Translations under genes and position numbers: made by a program
Notes under the pieces: generated by a model
What the model saw: only the letters and a program-made list of their open reading frames with translations
Database searches by the model: none
What the model was told of the DNA's origin: nothing
Part shown: positions 29,987-39,208 of the stretch, piece after piece
Layout of the letters: each line of letters opens with the position of its first letter
Position numbering within the stretch: the first letter of the stretch is position 1
Origin: Tritrichomonas musculus
Lineage: Eukaryota > Parabasalia > Tritrichomonadida > Tritrichomonadidae
Length of the DNA stretch: 64,000 bases
NCBI GenBank assembly: GCA_039105265.1
Contig: JAPFFF010000064.1
Span: forward strand, 186,001 to 250,000
Direction of reading: 5' to 3'

Positions 29987-30386
29987 TAAAACAATAAAAA
30001 AATCTTATTTGAAAAAGTTGATTTTTTTTATTCAATTTTTCCGAAAAAAATTTTTCGGGGCCCTTCTGAAAAAGTGGAAATCAAAATGCATTTATTGCAT
30101 AAAATACTGTTATTTTTTGGATTTTATTATTAATAATAAATAATACATTTGTTATAGAAATTAATATAATAAAATTTAGTATACTTGATGGAAAAAGCAT
30201 CAATAATGACGGGTAATGTAAAAAGCTTCTCCTGATTTTTTTTGAATGGTTGAACCATTGCTAATGGTTTTAAACCATTTATTGCAATATAAATAAAAAC
30301 TTTTTTTCGGATTTTTCAAAATATTGACTTTTTGCTGAAAAAAAACATAGATCAATATTGGCAAATGATTTTTACTGTTTTTTAAA
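29987..30386. other. Spacer with two adjacent small palindromes
   Basis: Between the metallo-hydrolase start and the 3' end of the G+C-rich ORF. It holds the palindromes AATGGTT-G-AACCATT (30245-30259) and AATGGTTT-T-AAACCATT (30263-30279), otherwise A+T-rich DNA. Confidence 0.6.
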
Positions 30387-31031
30387 CTATTTATAAATGC
30401 CAGCCGTCTTGTCGCCCCTCACAAGCAGTGTGACCGAGAGCCTCTCCACGCGGTTCGCCGGGCTGCCTGTCAGGATGAGCTCAGCTGTGAAGGCGTTGTT
30501 GAGTGCCGCATACTTGACACACTGGGAAGCCGTGCGATGCTTCACTGCAGTGAGTTCATCGGGTGTAGCATCCTTGAATGCGCTGCAGCCGGACATGCTG
30601 AGGAGTTTCCGCGTGAGATCCATGGCAATGCTGTTGGCTGTGTTCCTTGCGAAGCTCTCATCCAGTCCAGCTGTAATGGTTGCCGCATCCAGAGCACTGC
30701 GCTGCACCCTGCTCTTGAAGTCCACCTGCACCCTGCACTCATCAGCCCCGGACAGCTCAACATCCAGCAGCTCCGCGTAGTTCACGAGGATCTGAGCCTG
30801 CGCACCCTGCGCACATGCAACCTCAAGGCTGCCCATATCTGAAACACCGAAGTGTGCCGCAAGCTCTTCGCTGAAGAGTGCTGCCAGGTACCCGCGTGCA
30901 AAGGCAATCTCGAAGTACCGGTGCACTGGCATGCTGGGCTGCCCGCTGGTCGAGACTATTGTAATGCAGCTGCCAGGTGAGCTTATGTCATAGGCCACTG
31001 TCTGAGTGTTGCAAACGATGCCAACTGTCAT
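30387..31031 (-). CDS. G+C-rich ORF of foreign composition, unknown function
   Basis: A 214-residue ORF from ATG 31031 whose DNA is sharply richer in G+C than anything around it (39 of 60 bases at 30421-30480). The protein starts MTVGIVCNTQTVAYDISSPG and is a soluble alpha/beta protein rich in Ala, Val, Leu and Ser. It has no signal peptide, membrane segment or known catalytic motif; HRYFEIAFARGYLAALFSEE and VKHRTASQCVKYAALNNAF look like helices. High G+C ends within a few codons of both ORF ends, so the coding region looks like a single inserted block. It is arranged head-to-head with the next G+C-rich ORF, 64 bases away. Family not recognised; recent lateral acquisition is the likeliest explanation. 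Confidence 0.6.
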   Translation of the reverse strand: MTVGIVCNTQTVAYDISSPGSCITIVSTSGQPSMPVHRYFEIAFARGYLAALFSEELAAHFGVSDMGSLEVACAQGAQAQILVNYAELLDVELSGADECRVQVDFKSRVQRSALDAATITAGLDESFARNTANSIAMDLTRKLLSMSGCSAFKDATPDELTAVKHRTASQCVKYAALNNAFTAELILTGSPANRVERLSVTLLVRGDKTAGIYK

Positions 31032-31082
31032 ATATGCAAAATAATTTAAAAATTTAAATAATAAAAAATATTTTTTAATAAT

Positions 31083-31091
31083 TCACTTACA
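31083..31091 (+). promoter_or_regulatory. Initiator-like motif before the second G+C-rich ORF
   Basis: TCACTTACA lies in the A+T-rich gap between the divergent ORFs, with the A of TCA 11 bases before the ATG at 31096. This matches the trichomonad initiator and suggests the foreign-looking ORF has a host-type promoter. Confidence 0.5.
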
Positions 31092-31095
31092 AAAA

Positions 31096-31626
31096 ATGAT
31101 CAAGAGGACTGATGGCAAGTACCTAGTGGACGGCAGCAACAGGGTGTACGTCGAGCTCCAGCTGCTTTCAACCTTCACCATCACAGTGCTTGACAGTGAG
31201 ATGCACATGCTAAACTCATGGTGGCTGCATGCCAGGCAGCTCGCAAGCGACAGATTCTACAACAGCCAGAGTATAGTCAACCTGATGATTTCTTACGGCT
31301 ACTTTGCCAATGCGCCTGCCGACAACACAGTCTGCGCAACAATCTCAGCAAAGCTCAGCACACTGCACGAGGCAACCCACTGGTGTGGCAGCTGCATGGA
31401 CCAGATATGTTCTGAGGCTGATGTGTTTGTGAGAGATGACATGCAGTGCATCAAGCAGGGGTTCATGACTGAGATCAAGAATGTCCTGGGACACCCCGTG
31501 AGCATTGACGCCGGCACTGAGGTGTACGTGATGGGCATACCTGGCACTGAGTGCAACGACACATCCTACTTGCAGGTGTGCGAGAAGTTAGAAATTCTCA
31601 AAATCCAAAAAAATTTCAATAAGTAA
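31096..31626 (+). CDS. G+C-rich ORF of foreign composition, probably 3'-truncated
   Basis: A 176-residue ORF from ATG 31096. Codons 1-163 are G+C-rich (32 of 60 bases at 31201-31260), while the last 14 codons (KLEILKIQKNFNK) lie in A+T-rich DNA. The original gene is therefore probably cut at about 31585 and reads into spacer. The protein starts MIKRTDGKYLVDGSNRVYVE and has two cysteine-bearing stretches (HWCGSCMDQICSEADVF and DDMQCIKQGF), then HPVSIDAGTEVYVMGIPG. No membrane segment. Family not recognised. It shares composition and a divergent promoter region with the ORF at 30387-31031, so both may have come in together. Confidence 0.55.
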   Translation: MIKRTDGKYLVDGSNRVYVELQLLSTFTITVLDSEMHMLNSWWLHARQLASDRFYNSQSIVNLMISYGYFANAPADNTVCATISAKLSTLHEATHWCGSCMDQICSEADVFVRDDMQCIKQGFMTEIKNVLGHPVSIDAGTEVYVMGIPGTECNDTSYLQVCEKLEILKIQKNFNK

Positions 31627-32321
31627 AATTTATTAAATATAAATAATTCAAACTACTTAAACTAAGTTTTTTAATTATTACCTTATTCACAAAAAAATTG
31701 AGAGTTTTAATTCAAATTTTCTATGAGTCTTCAGAAAGTAGAACGATAAGTAGGGACAAATTATTTTTTTAAAAATACCATATCTTTCAATTTTGAGAAG
31801 ATGAAAATAAAAAAAAAAAGAATATAAAAAAGTTTTTTATTCAGGAAAAATGCATTTTAAATAGCTTTGGGAGCCTTTGAGGGCTAAGCCCAATTGGTTA
31901 AGGTAATAGTGGAAGCCTCAACCTGAGATGAATGAAAGTAATCATGCCATTATAACTTAAAAAAAAAATATTTAGCTTTATTCAAATTTGAGAGGACGAT
32001 AAGAAGGGACAAATTAAAAAACTTAGTTTAAAATATTTCAAAATATAAAATATTTTTGAATGTTAAAAAGGGAACAACTATTGAATGTTTTCAATTAATT
32101 ATTTTTATAAAATTATAAAGTCGGATTCATAAGGCTTGGGACAAACTTTTTGAAAACGATAAGGTCAAATTTATAAATCTTTTAGGTCAATTTGTCCCAA
32201 GCTGAATGATTTTTTTTCTGAGAAACATTGAAAAAAATTGAATGTTTTCGCAAGCATTTTGAATCCGACTTTAAAATTGAGAATATTATAATATTTTATA
32301 TTTAAATATTTTAAAAATAGA
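31627..32321. other. A+T-rich spacer with repeats
   Basis: Holds two near-identical direct repeats of about 21 bases (ACGATAAGTAGGGACAAATT at 31744 and ACGATAAGAAGGGACAAATT at 31994) and the nested inverted repeat at 32116-32273. A patch at 31866-31930 (GGCTAAGCCCAATTGGTTAA) resembles a tRNA A-box but lacks a convincing T arm. Confidence 0.55.
32116..32273. mobile_element. Nested inverted repeat, MITE-like
   Basis: TAAAGTCGGATTCA (32116-32129) is mirrored by TGAATCCGACTTTA (32260-32273). Inside it, CTTGGGACAAA near 32135 is mirrored by TTTGTCCCAAG near 32190. The 158-bp unit is non-coding. The inner GGGACAAA motif also occurs in the direct repeats at 31744 and 31994, linking the whole spacer to one repeat family. 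Confidence 0.5.
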
Positions 32322-33385
32322 ATGATTGGATTTTTCTTCACATTTTCATCCTGCGCACTCCAGAATTGCAGATTGTCAGCTGAAAATGTTGCCGGTGTGC
32401 AAACAATGAAAGATTTGTTCAGTGTTGAATGTTGTAATATATCACTCACAAACATTACTTCAGTATCCAGCAGTGAGCCATTCTGGACAATTGATAATTT
32501 TAACATGCTTAATTTTGAAACGTCAGCCTCTTTCATAAATTGCGATTTTTCAGAATCCTCAACATTTATTTCATTTATTGGTCAATCTTATTTTAACTCA
32601 AGAATTGCAATTACAAACACTTTCATTGGCTCAGGATTCAAAGGAACATCCGGTGCAAGTGAATTAATATTAACTGAATTTGAATAATTAACATAACTGC
32701 AATATCAGAAGCTAGAAATTTGTTCAGTGTTCTAAATATCACATTCATAAAGTGTAAATTTATCGGAACACTTAAAGAAGGTTCGCTGCATAATTATGCA
32801 GTTTTCCCAATTAGATATTATTTAGGATTTGACGAAATTGAAATCACGTTCATTGACTGTGAGTTTAGCTTAGATGAAGATTGGAATGTGAGATATGAAG
32901 ATGACGGAGGAAAAATATCAGACAAGCAATTCATTGTGATAGACAATCCAGCAATGTACACAGTCAATATCAGCTTTATAAGGTGCTTCACAAGCAACAA
33001 CTTCAAAGATGCCAATTACAAATTTATCAAAATATCCAACCTGACAAACAATGAAAATAATGTCAGAATTGTTGGTGAGGACAACAGCTTCCCCATTGAG
33101 TGGAGCACTGTGAGCAGTACGGATGGCTTGTACAAAGAGAGCAACTGGGAAATACTGATCAACTGCACAGAGTACATGCCAACACAGGAGCCATCTTTCA
33201 TATACTCATCAAATAGCACACCAGCAGACTCGGGTGAGGGTGCAGCAAGTGGAAACTCAAACAGTAGCAAAACATGGATGATTGTCGCAATAGTATTTGC
33301 AGCTGCCTTTGTTGTTGCAATTGTTGCACTGATCATTGTGCTAGTGTTGAAAAGAAAGAAATATGACAGATCAGAAAATGAATAA
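32322..33385 (+). pseudogene. Pmp-like surface protein, 5'-truncated and frameshifted
   Basis: Two consecutive frames together describe the end of a beta-helix surface protein. The first frame (32322-32687) has repeats of the form CNISLTNITSVSS and SASFINCDFS. The second (from about 32696 to 33385) continues with NITFIKCKF, EITFIDCEF and NISFIRCFT, then a Ser/Gly linker, one transmembrane helix (WMIVAIVFAAAFVVAIVALI) and a basic tail KRKKYDRSENE. Such FINCxF repeats are typical of chlamydial-type Pmp relatives expanded in trichomonads. One frameshift near 32690 separates the parts, and the usual long N-terminus and signal peptide are missing. The C-terminal third is G+C-richer than the rest. 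Confidence 0.7.
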
Positions 33386-33420
33386 TATTTAAAATAAATA
33401 AATAAATAAAAAATGCTCAT

Positions 33421-33621
33421 TTAATTACTAATGTCAAGTCTCCTTTTTTTGACGCATGTCACAATGAGCACGATGAGTGTTACAACGAAGAGCCCCGCAG
33501 CAACGAAACTAATAACCTTCCACGGAATGCTCACCTTGCTGTTCTTGGCAGTGCCAAATGTTGGAGTTTGTGTGTGAGTCTGGACTCCAGGCTGCGGGGT
33601 TGTCGTTCTCACTTCTTTCAA
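33421..33621 (-). pseudogene. C-terminal scrap of a surface membrane protein
   Basis: A 66-codon frame without an ATG, encoding a Thr/Pro/Gln-rich stalk (TTTPQPGVQTHTQTP), one transmembrane helix (VISFVAAGLFVVTLIVLIVT) and a short basic tail (CVKKRRLDISN). This is the end of a type I surface protein, cut off at about 33621. It converges on the Pmp-like pseudogene and shares the G+C-richer make-up of the 30.4-33.6 kb island. Confidence 0.6.
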
Positions 33622-34384
33622 AAAAATATAAAATATTATAAAAAAATATGAATAATATAATAAGAATTACTAGCAAATTCTATAAAGCAAATAGAATTTT
33701 AAGATATTTTTAATTAATTATATTTATTTTTATAATGATTTACAGGTGATAATTAATTGGATGCGATCATTTTATATGCAAATTTGTATTAGATGGAACA
33801 AATGAACTGTTTCAATTTGTTTTAATATATGTTTGTACAAATTATGGTGTTATCATTTAAAATATTCAATTTATGCTATTAAAATTTTTTTTTCATTCAT
33901 AAATTTAATTTGCAAAAAAGATATTCTGATAAAAATAAGTCATTTTTTGTTTAATAATAGATAGATATTACCAAGGCTTTACTTCATGATACCGACATTT
34001 AATTTAAAATGATAACTAATTTTTGGCTGTTTTTACTATTTTCATTTATTTTACTTTAAATATTTAATTTTAATATTTATAAATGAAATAATACGTTTAA
34101 AAAGCATATATTTTTTCAAAATATTTTTATTTATAAGTTTATAAGAAATCTGAAAAAATTTTCAATAGTTTCAATCAATTTTTTTATAAAATTTTTTTTT
34201 CCCACATTGAACACTTTGGGTAAAACACATATATTACTCTTGTATACTAAGGTAAACCGAGTATGATAGCCTATTTGATTCCCATATTGAAAAGCACACT
34301 TGCTTTTACTATACCGTTTTTGTTCACTCAACAAACTTTTTACAAGAAGATATAAAACACAACATGAATTTAATTAATTTTTAT
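33622..34384. other. A+T-rich spacer
   Basis: Mostly A+T-rich. A 67-codon minus-strand frame at 34131-34334 (SKSKCAFQYGNQIGYHTRFT) has somewhat protein-like composition and may be a gene relic, but it lacks an ATG-supported start and a recognisable family. Confidence 0.4.
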
Positions 34385-35998
34385 TTATTTCTCTTTTAAT
34401 TCATTAATTTTCTTATTTAAAATTTCGATTTCTGCTTCAATTTCAGCTGATTTTTTTTCTTTTTCTTTCTGATATTGGCTTAGCAAATTTTTATCATTTT
34501 CATGAATTGAATTTATCTCTTTATCTGTGCTTTCTATTAATGATTGAATTTGTGAATTCTTTTCTGCGTTCAGACGATCTAAAGTTGCTTTTCTGTTTTC
34601 CTCCAACTTTTGAATTTCATCACAATAAATGAGTCTTAAAGTGTTCAAATCTCTTTTTAAATCAGATATACTGGCATTTATTTTTTGCATTACTTCTTTA
34701 TCGTTAAGTGAATATTTACATAATTCCAATGCTCTATATTCTTCTTCAGCAATTCGCTTCTTTTTCGAGGCTATTTCAGGAATTTGATCTTCAATTTCGG
34801 CAGTTGGAACATTTTGGTGTACATCTGAATTTGATAATTGAGCACCAAAACTATGTTGTATTGATTTTATTTCCATATCACGGGATTGAATTAAGGAATC
34901 AATTTTGATTTGACTATCTTTAATCATTTGCTGATGTTTAATATCAAGATTTTGGTCAAGTACTTTCAAATCATTTTTTAATGAGTAAACTTTTATTGTC
35001 ATTTCACGAATCTTCTCTTCATTCTGTTTTTTAAGTTTTATGGCTTCTTCTTCTGCTTTTTGGATTCTTCTTTTTTCAGCTTCTTTTTCTTTTCTTTCTT
35101 TATCTCTTCTTTCAAGTTCTTTCATTCTTTGCTCTTTTTTGATTCTAATTTCTTCTTCTTCTTTTTGTCTTCTTAATATTTCAGCTTCTTTATCAACTTG
35201 AAAGATATTTTTTCTTTTAATTTCATCGTCATTTTGTTGATTTATTTCTTTATTCTTTGGAACACCATCAATTTGATCAATTTCTTCTTGTATTTTTTTA
35301 ATTTCTTCTAAATTAAGGGTTTCGTTGCTGTTTGTGAAAAACTTATAAAATTCTGAAACTTGAAGAAGAATTGTTTTTTCATTTGGCCTTGGATTTGCAA
35401 CATCATTTGGATCAAGATATACAATAAGACCTATTTCTTTGCAAATATCAAATGCTTTTTGACAATTTTCGACATTATTTGCGGCATCAAGTGAATCATA
35501 GTCAATTAATTCTGGCCTAAAGTTGTGAATAAGTGCACAAAAGCCAAGCCCTGAATTCCAAGATGATGTGAAATTAACAATTTTGATATTATTTTTGTTT
35601 TCGGTGTTTTTTTGACACCATTGAAGTAAAGCTGCCTTGCCTTCTTTCTGATTAAATGAAATGCATTGAATGTAAAATTTTTCAATAATGGACCAAACAA
35701 GATCACGAATTTCAATTGGATCTTCATCTAGTATTCTATCCGAATTGAATGATCTTTTAATATACTCTTTTAAAAAATTTAATAATATATTGATATTATC
35801 TGCTCTTTGAAATCTAGATGTTGCGCTTTGCTTATATCGACCATTATTTACCTGCTTACCAGATAAAATTTCAACAAGAGATATTAGATTGAAACCATCT
35901 GATAACTCATCCAAAATGCTATTTACTTGAATTTTGACGAGCTTTAAATGACAGAACCTTGAACAGACTCTTATAATTGCATTTGCTTGTTCATTCAT
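34385..35998 (-). CDS. CH-domain coiled-coil protein (actin-binding type)
   Basis: From ATG 35998 this is a 537-residue protein. Two calponin-homology domains come first: about residues 5-110 (SDGFNLISLVEILSGKQV) and 115-230 (ALLQWCQKNTENKNNIKIVN, then GFCALIHNFRPELIDYDSLD and IGLIVYLDPNDVANPRPNEK). A charged coiled coil of about 290 residues follows (EEIRIKKEQRMKELERRDKE) and ends KKINELKEK. The order matches trichomonad alpha-actinin/fimbrin-like cytoskeletal proteins, but there are no spectrin repeats or EF-hands. The frame is open to an ATG at 36121. The start at 35998 is preferred because an initiator TCATTTTTTAA sits 11 bases upstream and the CH domain begins there. A broken relative lies at 13328-14560. 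Confidence 0.85.
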   Translation of the reverse strand: MNEQANAIIRVCSRFCHLKLVKIQVNSILDELSDGFNLISLVEILSGKQVNNGRYKQSATSRFQRADNINILLNFLKEYIKRSFNSDRILDEDPIEIRDLVWSIIEKFYIQCISFNQKEGKAALLQWCQKNTENKNNIKIVNFTSSWNSGLGFCALIHNFRPELIDYDSLDAANNVENCQKAFDICKEIGLIVYLDPNDVANPRPNEKTILLQVSEFYKFFTNSNETLNLEEIKKIQEEIDQIDGVPKNKEINQQNDDEIKRKNIFQVDKEAEILRRQKEEEEIRIKKEQRMKELERRDKERKEKEAEKRRIQKAEEEAIKLKKQNEEKIREMTIKVYSLKNDLKVLDQNLDIKHQQMIKDSQIKIDSLIQSRDMEIKSIQHSFGAQLSNSDVHQNVPTAEIEDQIPEIASKKKRIAEEEYRALELCKYSLNDKEVMQKINASISDLKRDLNTLRLIYCDEIQKLEENRKATLDRLNAEKNSQIQSLIESTDKEINSIHENDKNLLSQYQKEKEKKSAEIEAEIEILNKKINELKEK

Positions 35999-36001
35999 TT
36001 T

Positions 36002-36011
36002 TAAAAAATGA
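36002..36011 (-). promoter_or_regulatory. Initiator (Inr) of the CH-domain gene
   Basis: Minus-strand TCATTTTTTA just before the ATG at 35998, giving an 11-base leader. It supports this start over upstream in-frame ATGs. Confidence 0.6.
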
Positions 36012-38486
36012 TTTTTAAATGAACTCAAAATGTGAAGTGACATAACTAAATTTGGAAATTTTAGTTGGAAAAAAATTTTTTCCAATTTTTCCAAACAAGA
36101 GAATTTAATAATGCCAATCAAAATAGTATTATTTTACACAAATAATTATATTTTTAGTATCATTAGTTTTTATTCTTATTTTGTTTACCGTCGGGTTTTT
36201 AATAACCGATTTTTAATTGAAAATATAATTTGTAAAATATACAAAATCAATTTTATATATTATTAAATATTTTAATTTATACTAGCTTATTACATTTAAA
36301 AATAAATTATTAATATTACTAATATAATATTATAAATAATATGAATATATTATGGAAAATTATATCAAATGAACAAATTATGCATAAGTTAATTCTTATC
36401 TGAATTAAATATTAATATTTATTTTATAGCTATTATATTTCGACCAAACATTTGAGTTGATAAATCTGTGCTAAAATTTAAAAATCTCTTTTTTAATAGA
36501 AGTAATCGACAAAATAAGAAGCATTTCTTATTTTTACTATAATTTAATGTATAATAAGATTTTTAACTCGCCTATATCATATATGTGTACTCATTATATA
36601 GTAATAAAACTGTTTTTTACATAAAATACCGAATTAATTATATAATTATAGAATTAAATAATTATAATAAAAGCTAAAAATTTGAGGCAAATATGTAAAA
36701 TGAATAAAAATGGTGTTAATATATCATTATTTTGAGGTTGATTAGAAAATTATAGGTTAGTGAAAATTAATATAATAATCTTAATAATTGCCATATTTCT
36801 TTTTTTTCACTCAAAAAGATAACATATATCATTTCCACTTTGGAGTGAATAATATAATGGTAATAATGATATTATCTTAATTATTTACTGGAACGTTTTA
36901 GAATGCATTTACATTCCCCTCTCAAATAATTGAGTTTAATTTGAAAGGGGATTCAAATTTCAGAATTTTTGAGCGGTTTCTCAAAACCTTAGTTTACCGT
37001 TTTGTTGTAAAATTGTAAAACGTTTCAAAATTGATAAATTATATTGGAAAACTCACTTTTTGAAAGGAAAATTAATCAAGAACAAAAAACAAATCCCCAA
37101 TCCAAAAACCCAATTTACGCAGATCTTAACAGTGCATTAATAACCCAGTTATTGTTTTAATTATTTTTATAAAAAATGGGGAAAATATCGGAGGAAATCG
37201 GATTTTAATTTAAAGAAAAACTTTTTCTATGATTCAGATAATAATCCTAATGATTACAATCCTAATTCTGAGAATAATGTCTGGAATCAGTTGATTTGAG
37301 TTACTATTTTAACAAAAAAATGAATTAAAAGAAATAAAGAATGTGATGACTAATTAGCTTTAAAATGTTAAAAAATATTAGACAAAGTATATATTCTTAC
37401 AAAATCAAAAAATAATATCAATTAGTCAATATTTTGTTATTTATATCAAAATAATACCGCTTTTTTCATCCATGTAATAGAATTTCACTGATATAAACAA
37501 AAATTAAGGCAAGCAATTAGCAAAGAATTTTCCAAACCTTTTATAATCTCAATTTTTACTCTAATTTTTTTTAAAATATGGTAATATTTTGTATATAATA
37601 CTGAAGATATTTTGTTTTATGACCAATAATTCATACTAACTAAGGATTTTATACTGAAATTATTTGGGATGAAATACCAAATTTAAGAATTATTTTAAAA
37701 ATATATGATTATGTGTTTGTATAAATACAAAATTAAAATAAATACTATTAATATAGCTCTAATTATTCAAATGGTATATAACATTTAGAAAGAAAATTTA
37801 ATTTTATTAATATTATTATTATTACTATAAATATATGAAATATCAAATTCAGTATATTAATGATAAAATAACCTAGTATCAGCTCAAAATTTCAATTTTA
37901 TATTTTTTTTGAGAATATTTTAGCACACTTTAATTTATAAATATAGCTGGGATGGTGGAATAAATTTTAATAATATTATGTATTATAATAGTTATTATGT
38001 ATTGAATTTAAATATTTAATATTAAGCATATTCATCATTAAATAGTTTTATTTGAGTTACCAGACCCATATTATTTGGCAAAAATTGAATAAAAAATGTA
38101 TAAAAAGTATTCAAAAAGTTAAAAAGTTTTCAAAAAGTGGTGTAGAAAAATACTATTCCCCAAAGTTTTTTTATTCTATAGTCATATATATTTGCCTATT
38201 TTTTAATCATAAAGAGTTTTATATAATAGTAAGATAAATATATTAGCATATGCAGGGAATGAATTTTAACAAAAAAACGTGGGCAAAAATCTTTTATGAT
38301 GCAATAATCTTTATAAAATATAATCGGATTTCAAATTGTTTTAAAATTTTGATTTATCCATATTCTATAAGAAGATGTATATTATGTGAATATCAAGTTT
38401 ATTTTAAGAGCTTGGCTTAGCATCTTTCGAAATGGAAAATGTATTCAAATTTTCTATAAGTAATCACAAAAAAAAAAATTCGGAGG

Positions 38487-38795
38487 TATAGTAAGACGAT
38501 AAACGAGTAAACATCAGAAAAACCGGTCGACATCGTAAACTTTTTCATAAAATCGCACTCAAATATTTCATAAAGATGTTCAAAATTGAATGAAAAATTA
38601 TATTGAAAAGGCTCTCAAATATAACTCAAATATCTTTTTAAAAAGTTCTAAGAAATTTTTAAAATTTTATCATGTCTACCGGTTTTTGGATAAGAATCAT
38701 AGAAAAGTATTCCGAGTATTTCTATGAGTTTAATGAAAAAGTTGATGATGTCGATAAGTTTTTCGTGATGTCGACTGGTGTATTGTCAAACTATA
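38487..38795. mobile_element. MITE-like element with imperfect inverted ends and GTCGACAT repeats
   Basis: The ends TATAGTAAGACGATAAAC (38487) and, on the other strand, TATAGTTTGACAATACAC (ending 38795) match at 14 of 18 positions. Inside, ACCGGTCGACATC near 38523 recurs inverted near 38671-38690 and near 38766-38778, and ACTTTTTCAT is also mirrored. The 309-bp unit is non-coding, with a base composition and CpG-containing motifs unlike its flanks. Confidence 0.5.
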
Positions 38796-39197
38796 TTATT
38801 TTTTTTTTATATTAGTAACTTTTTGAATATACGTAAATTATATTTTCAATGTAATAAAATAACCAATACAAATATTTAATAGATTATTTTCTCAATTATT
38901 AAAATAGGATTATATATTTATTAAAAAGCAATTATTATAAATGTATCCATTTATTTTTAAATTAATATTATATAATAAATAAATAAAAATATAATTCATG
39001 AAACTCTTTTGTAACTAGAAATAACTTAGTCCTGTTACCAAAGATGAAAATCTCTTTATATTCAATTCAAAAAAATAAAAATCCAATTCAAAAATATTTT
39101 TATTTATTTCAAAAAATATTATTTCATTCAAATAAAAAATAAGCATTTCAAAATATTGAAATAAATAAAATTGATTTTTGAATGTAATTCCTCCATA

Positions 39198-39208
39198 TCA
39201 TTTTTAAT
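39198..39208 (+). promoter_or_regulatory. Initiator (Inr) of the C2-like gene
   Basis: TCATTTTTAAT directly precedes the ATG at 39209; the leader from the A would be 9 bases. Confidence 0.6.

Larger units (their letters stand above)
36012..39208. other. Long A+T-rich gene-free stretch
   Basis: About 3.2 kb without a supportable gene; the 61-codon frame at 38052-38237 looks random. An imperfect hairpin CCCCTCTCAAA/TTTGAAAGGGG lies at about 36916-36954. A MITE-like element sits at 38487-38795 and is listed separately. Confidence 0.6.

Noticed and set aside
31866-31930. Possible tRNA near GGCTAAGCCCAATTGGTTAA
   Set aside because: The A-box-like part is present, but no T arm, anticodon stem or acceptor pairing was found.
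34131-34334. 67-codon minus-strand ORF
   Set aside because: Somewhat protein-like, but with no supported start, family or repeat relation; mentioned only in the spacer entry.
38052-38237. 61-codon plus-strand ORF
   Set aside because: Lys/Tyr/Ile composition is what random A+T-rich DNA gives; no initiator and no similarity.
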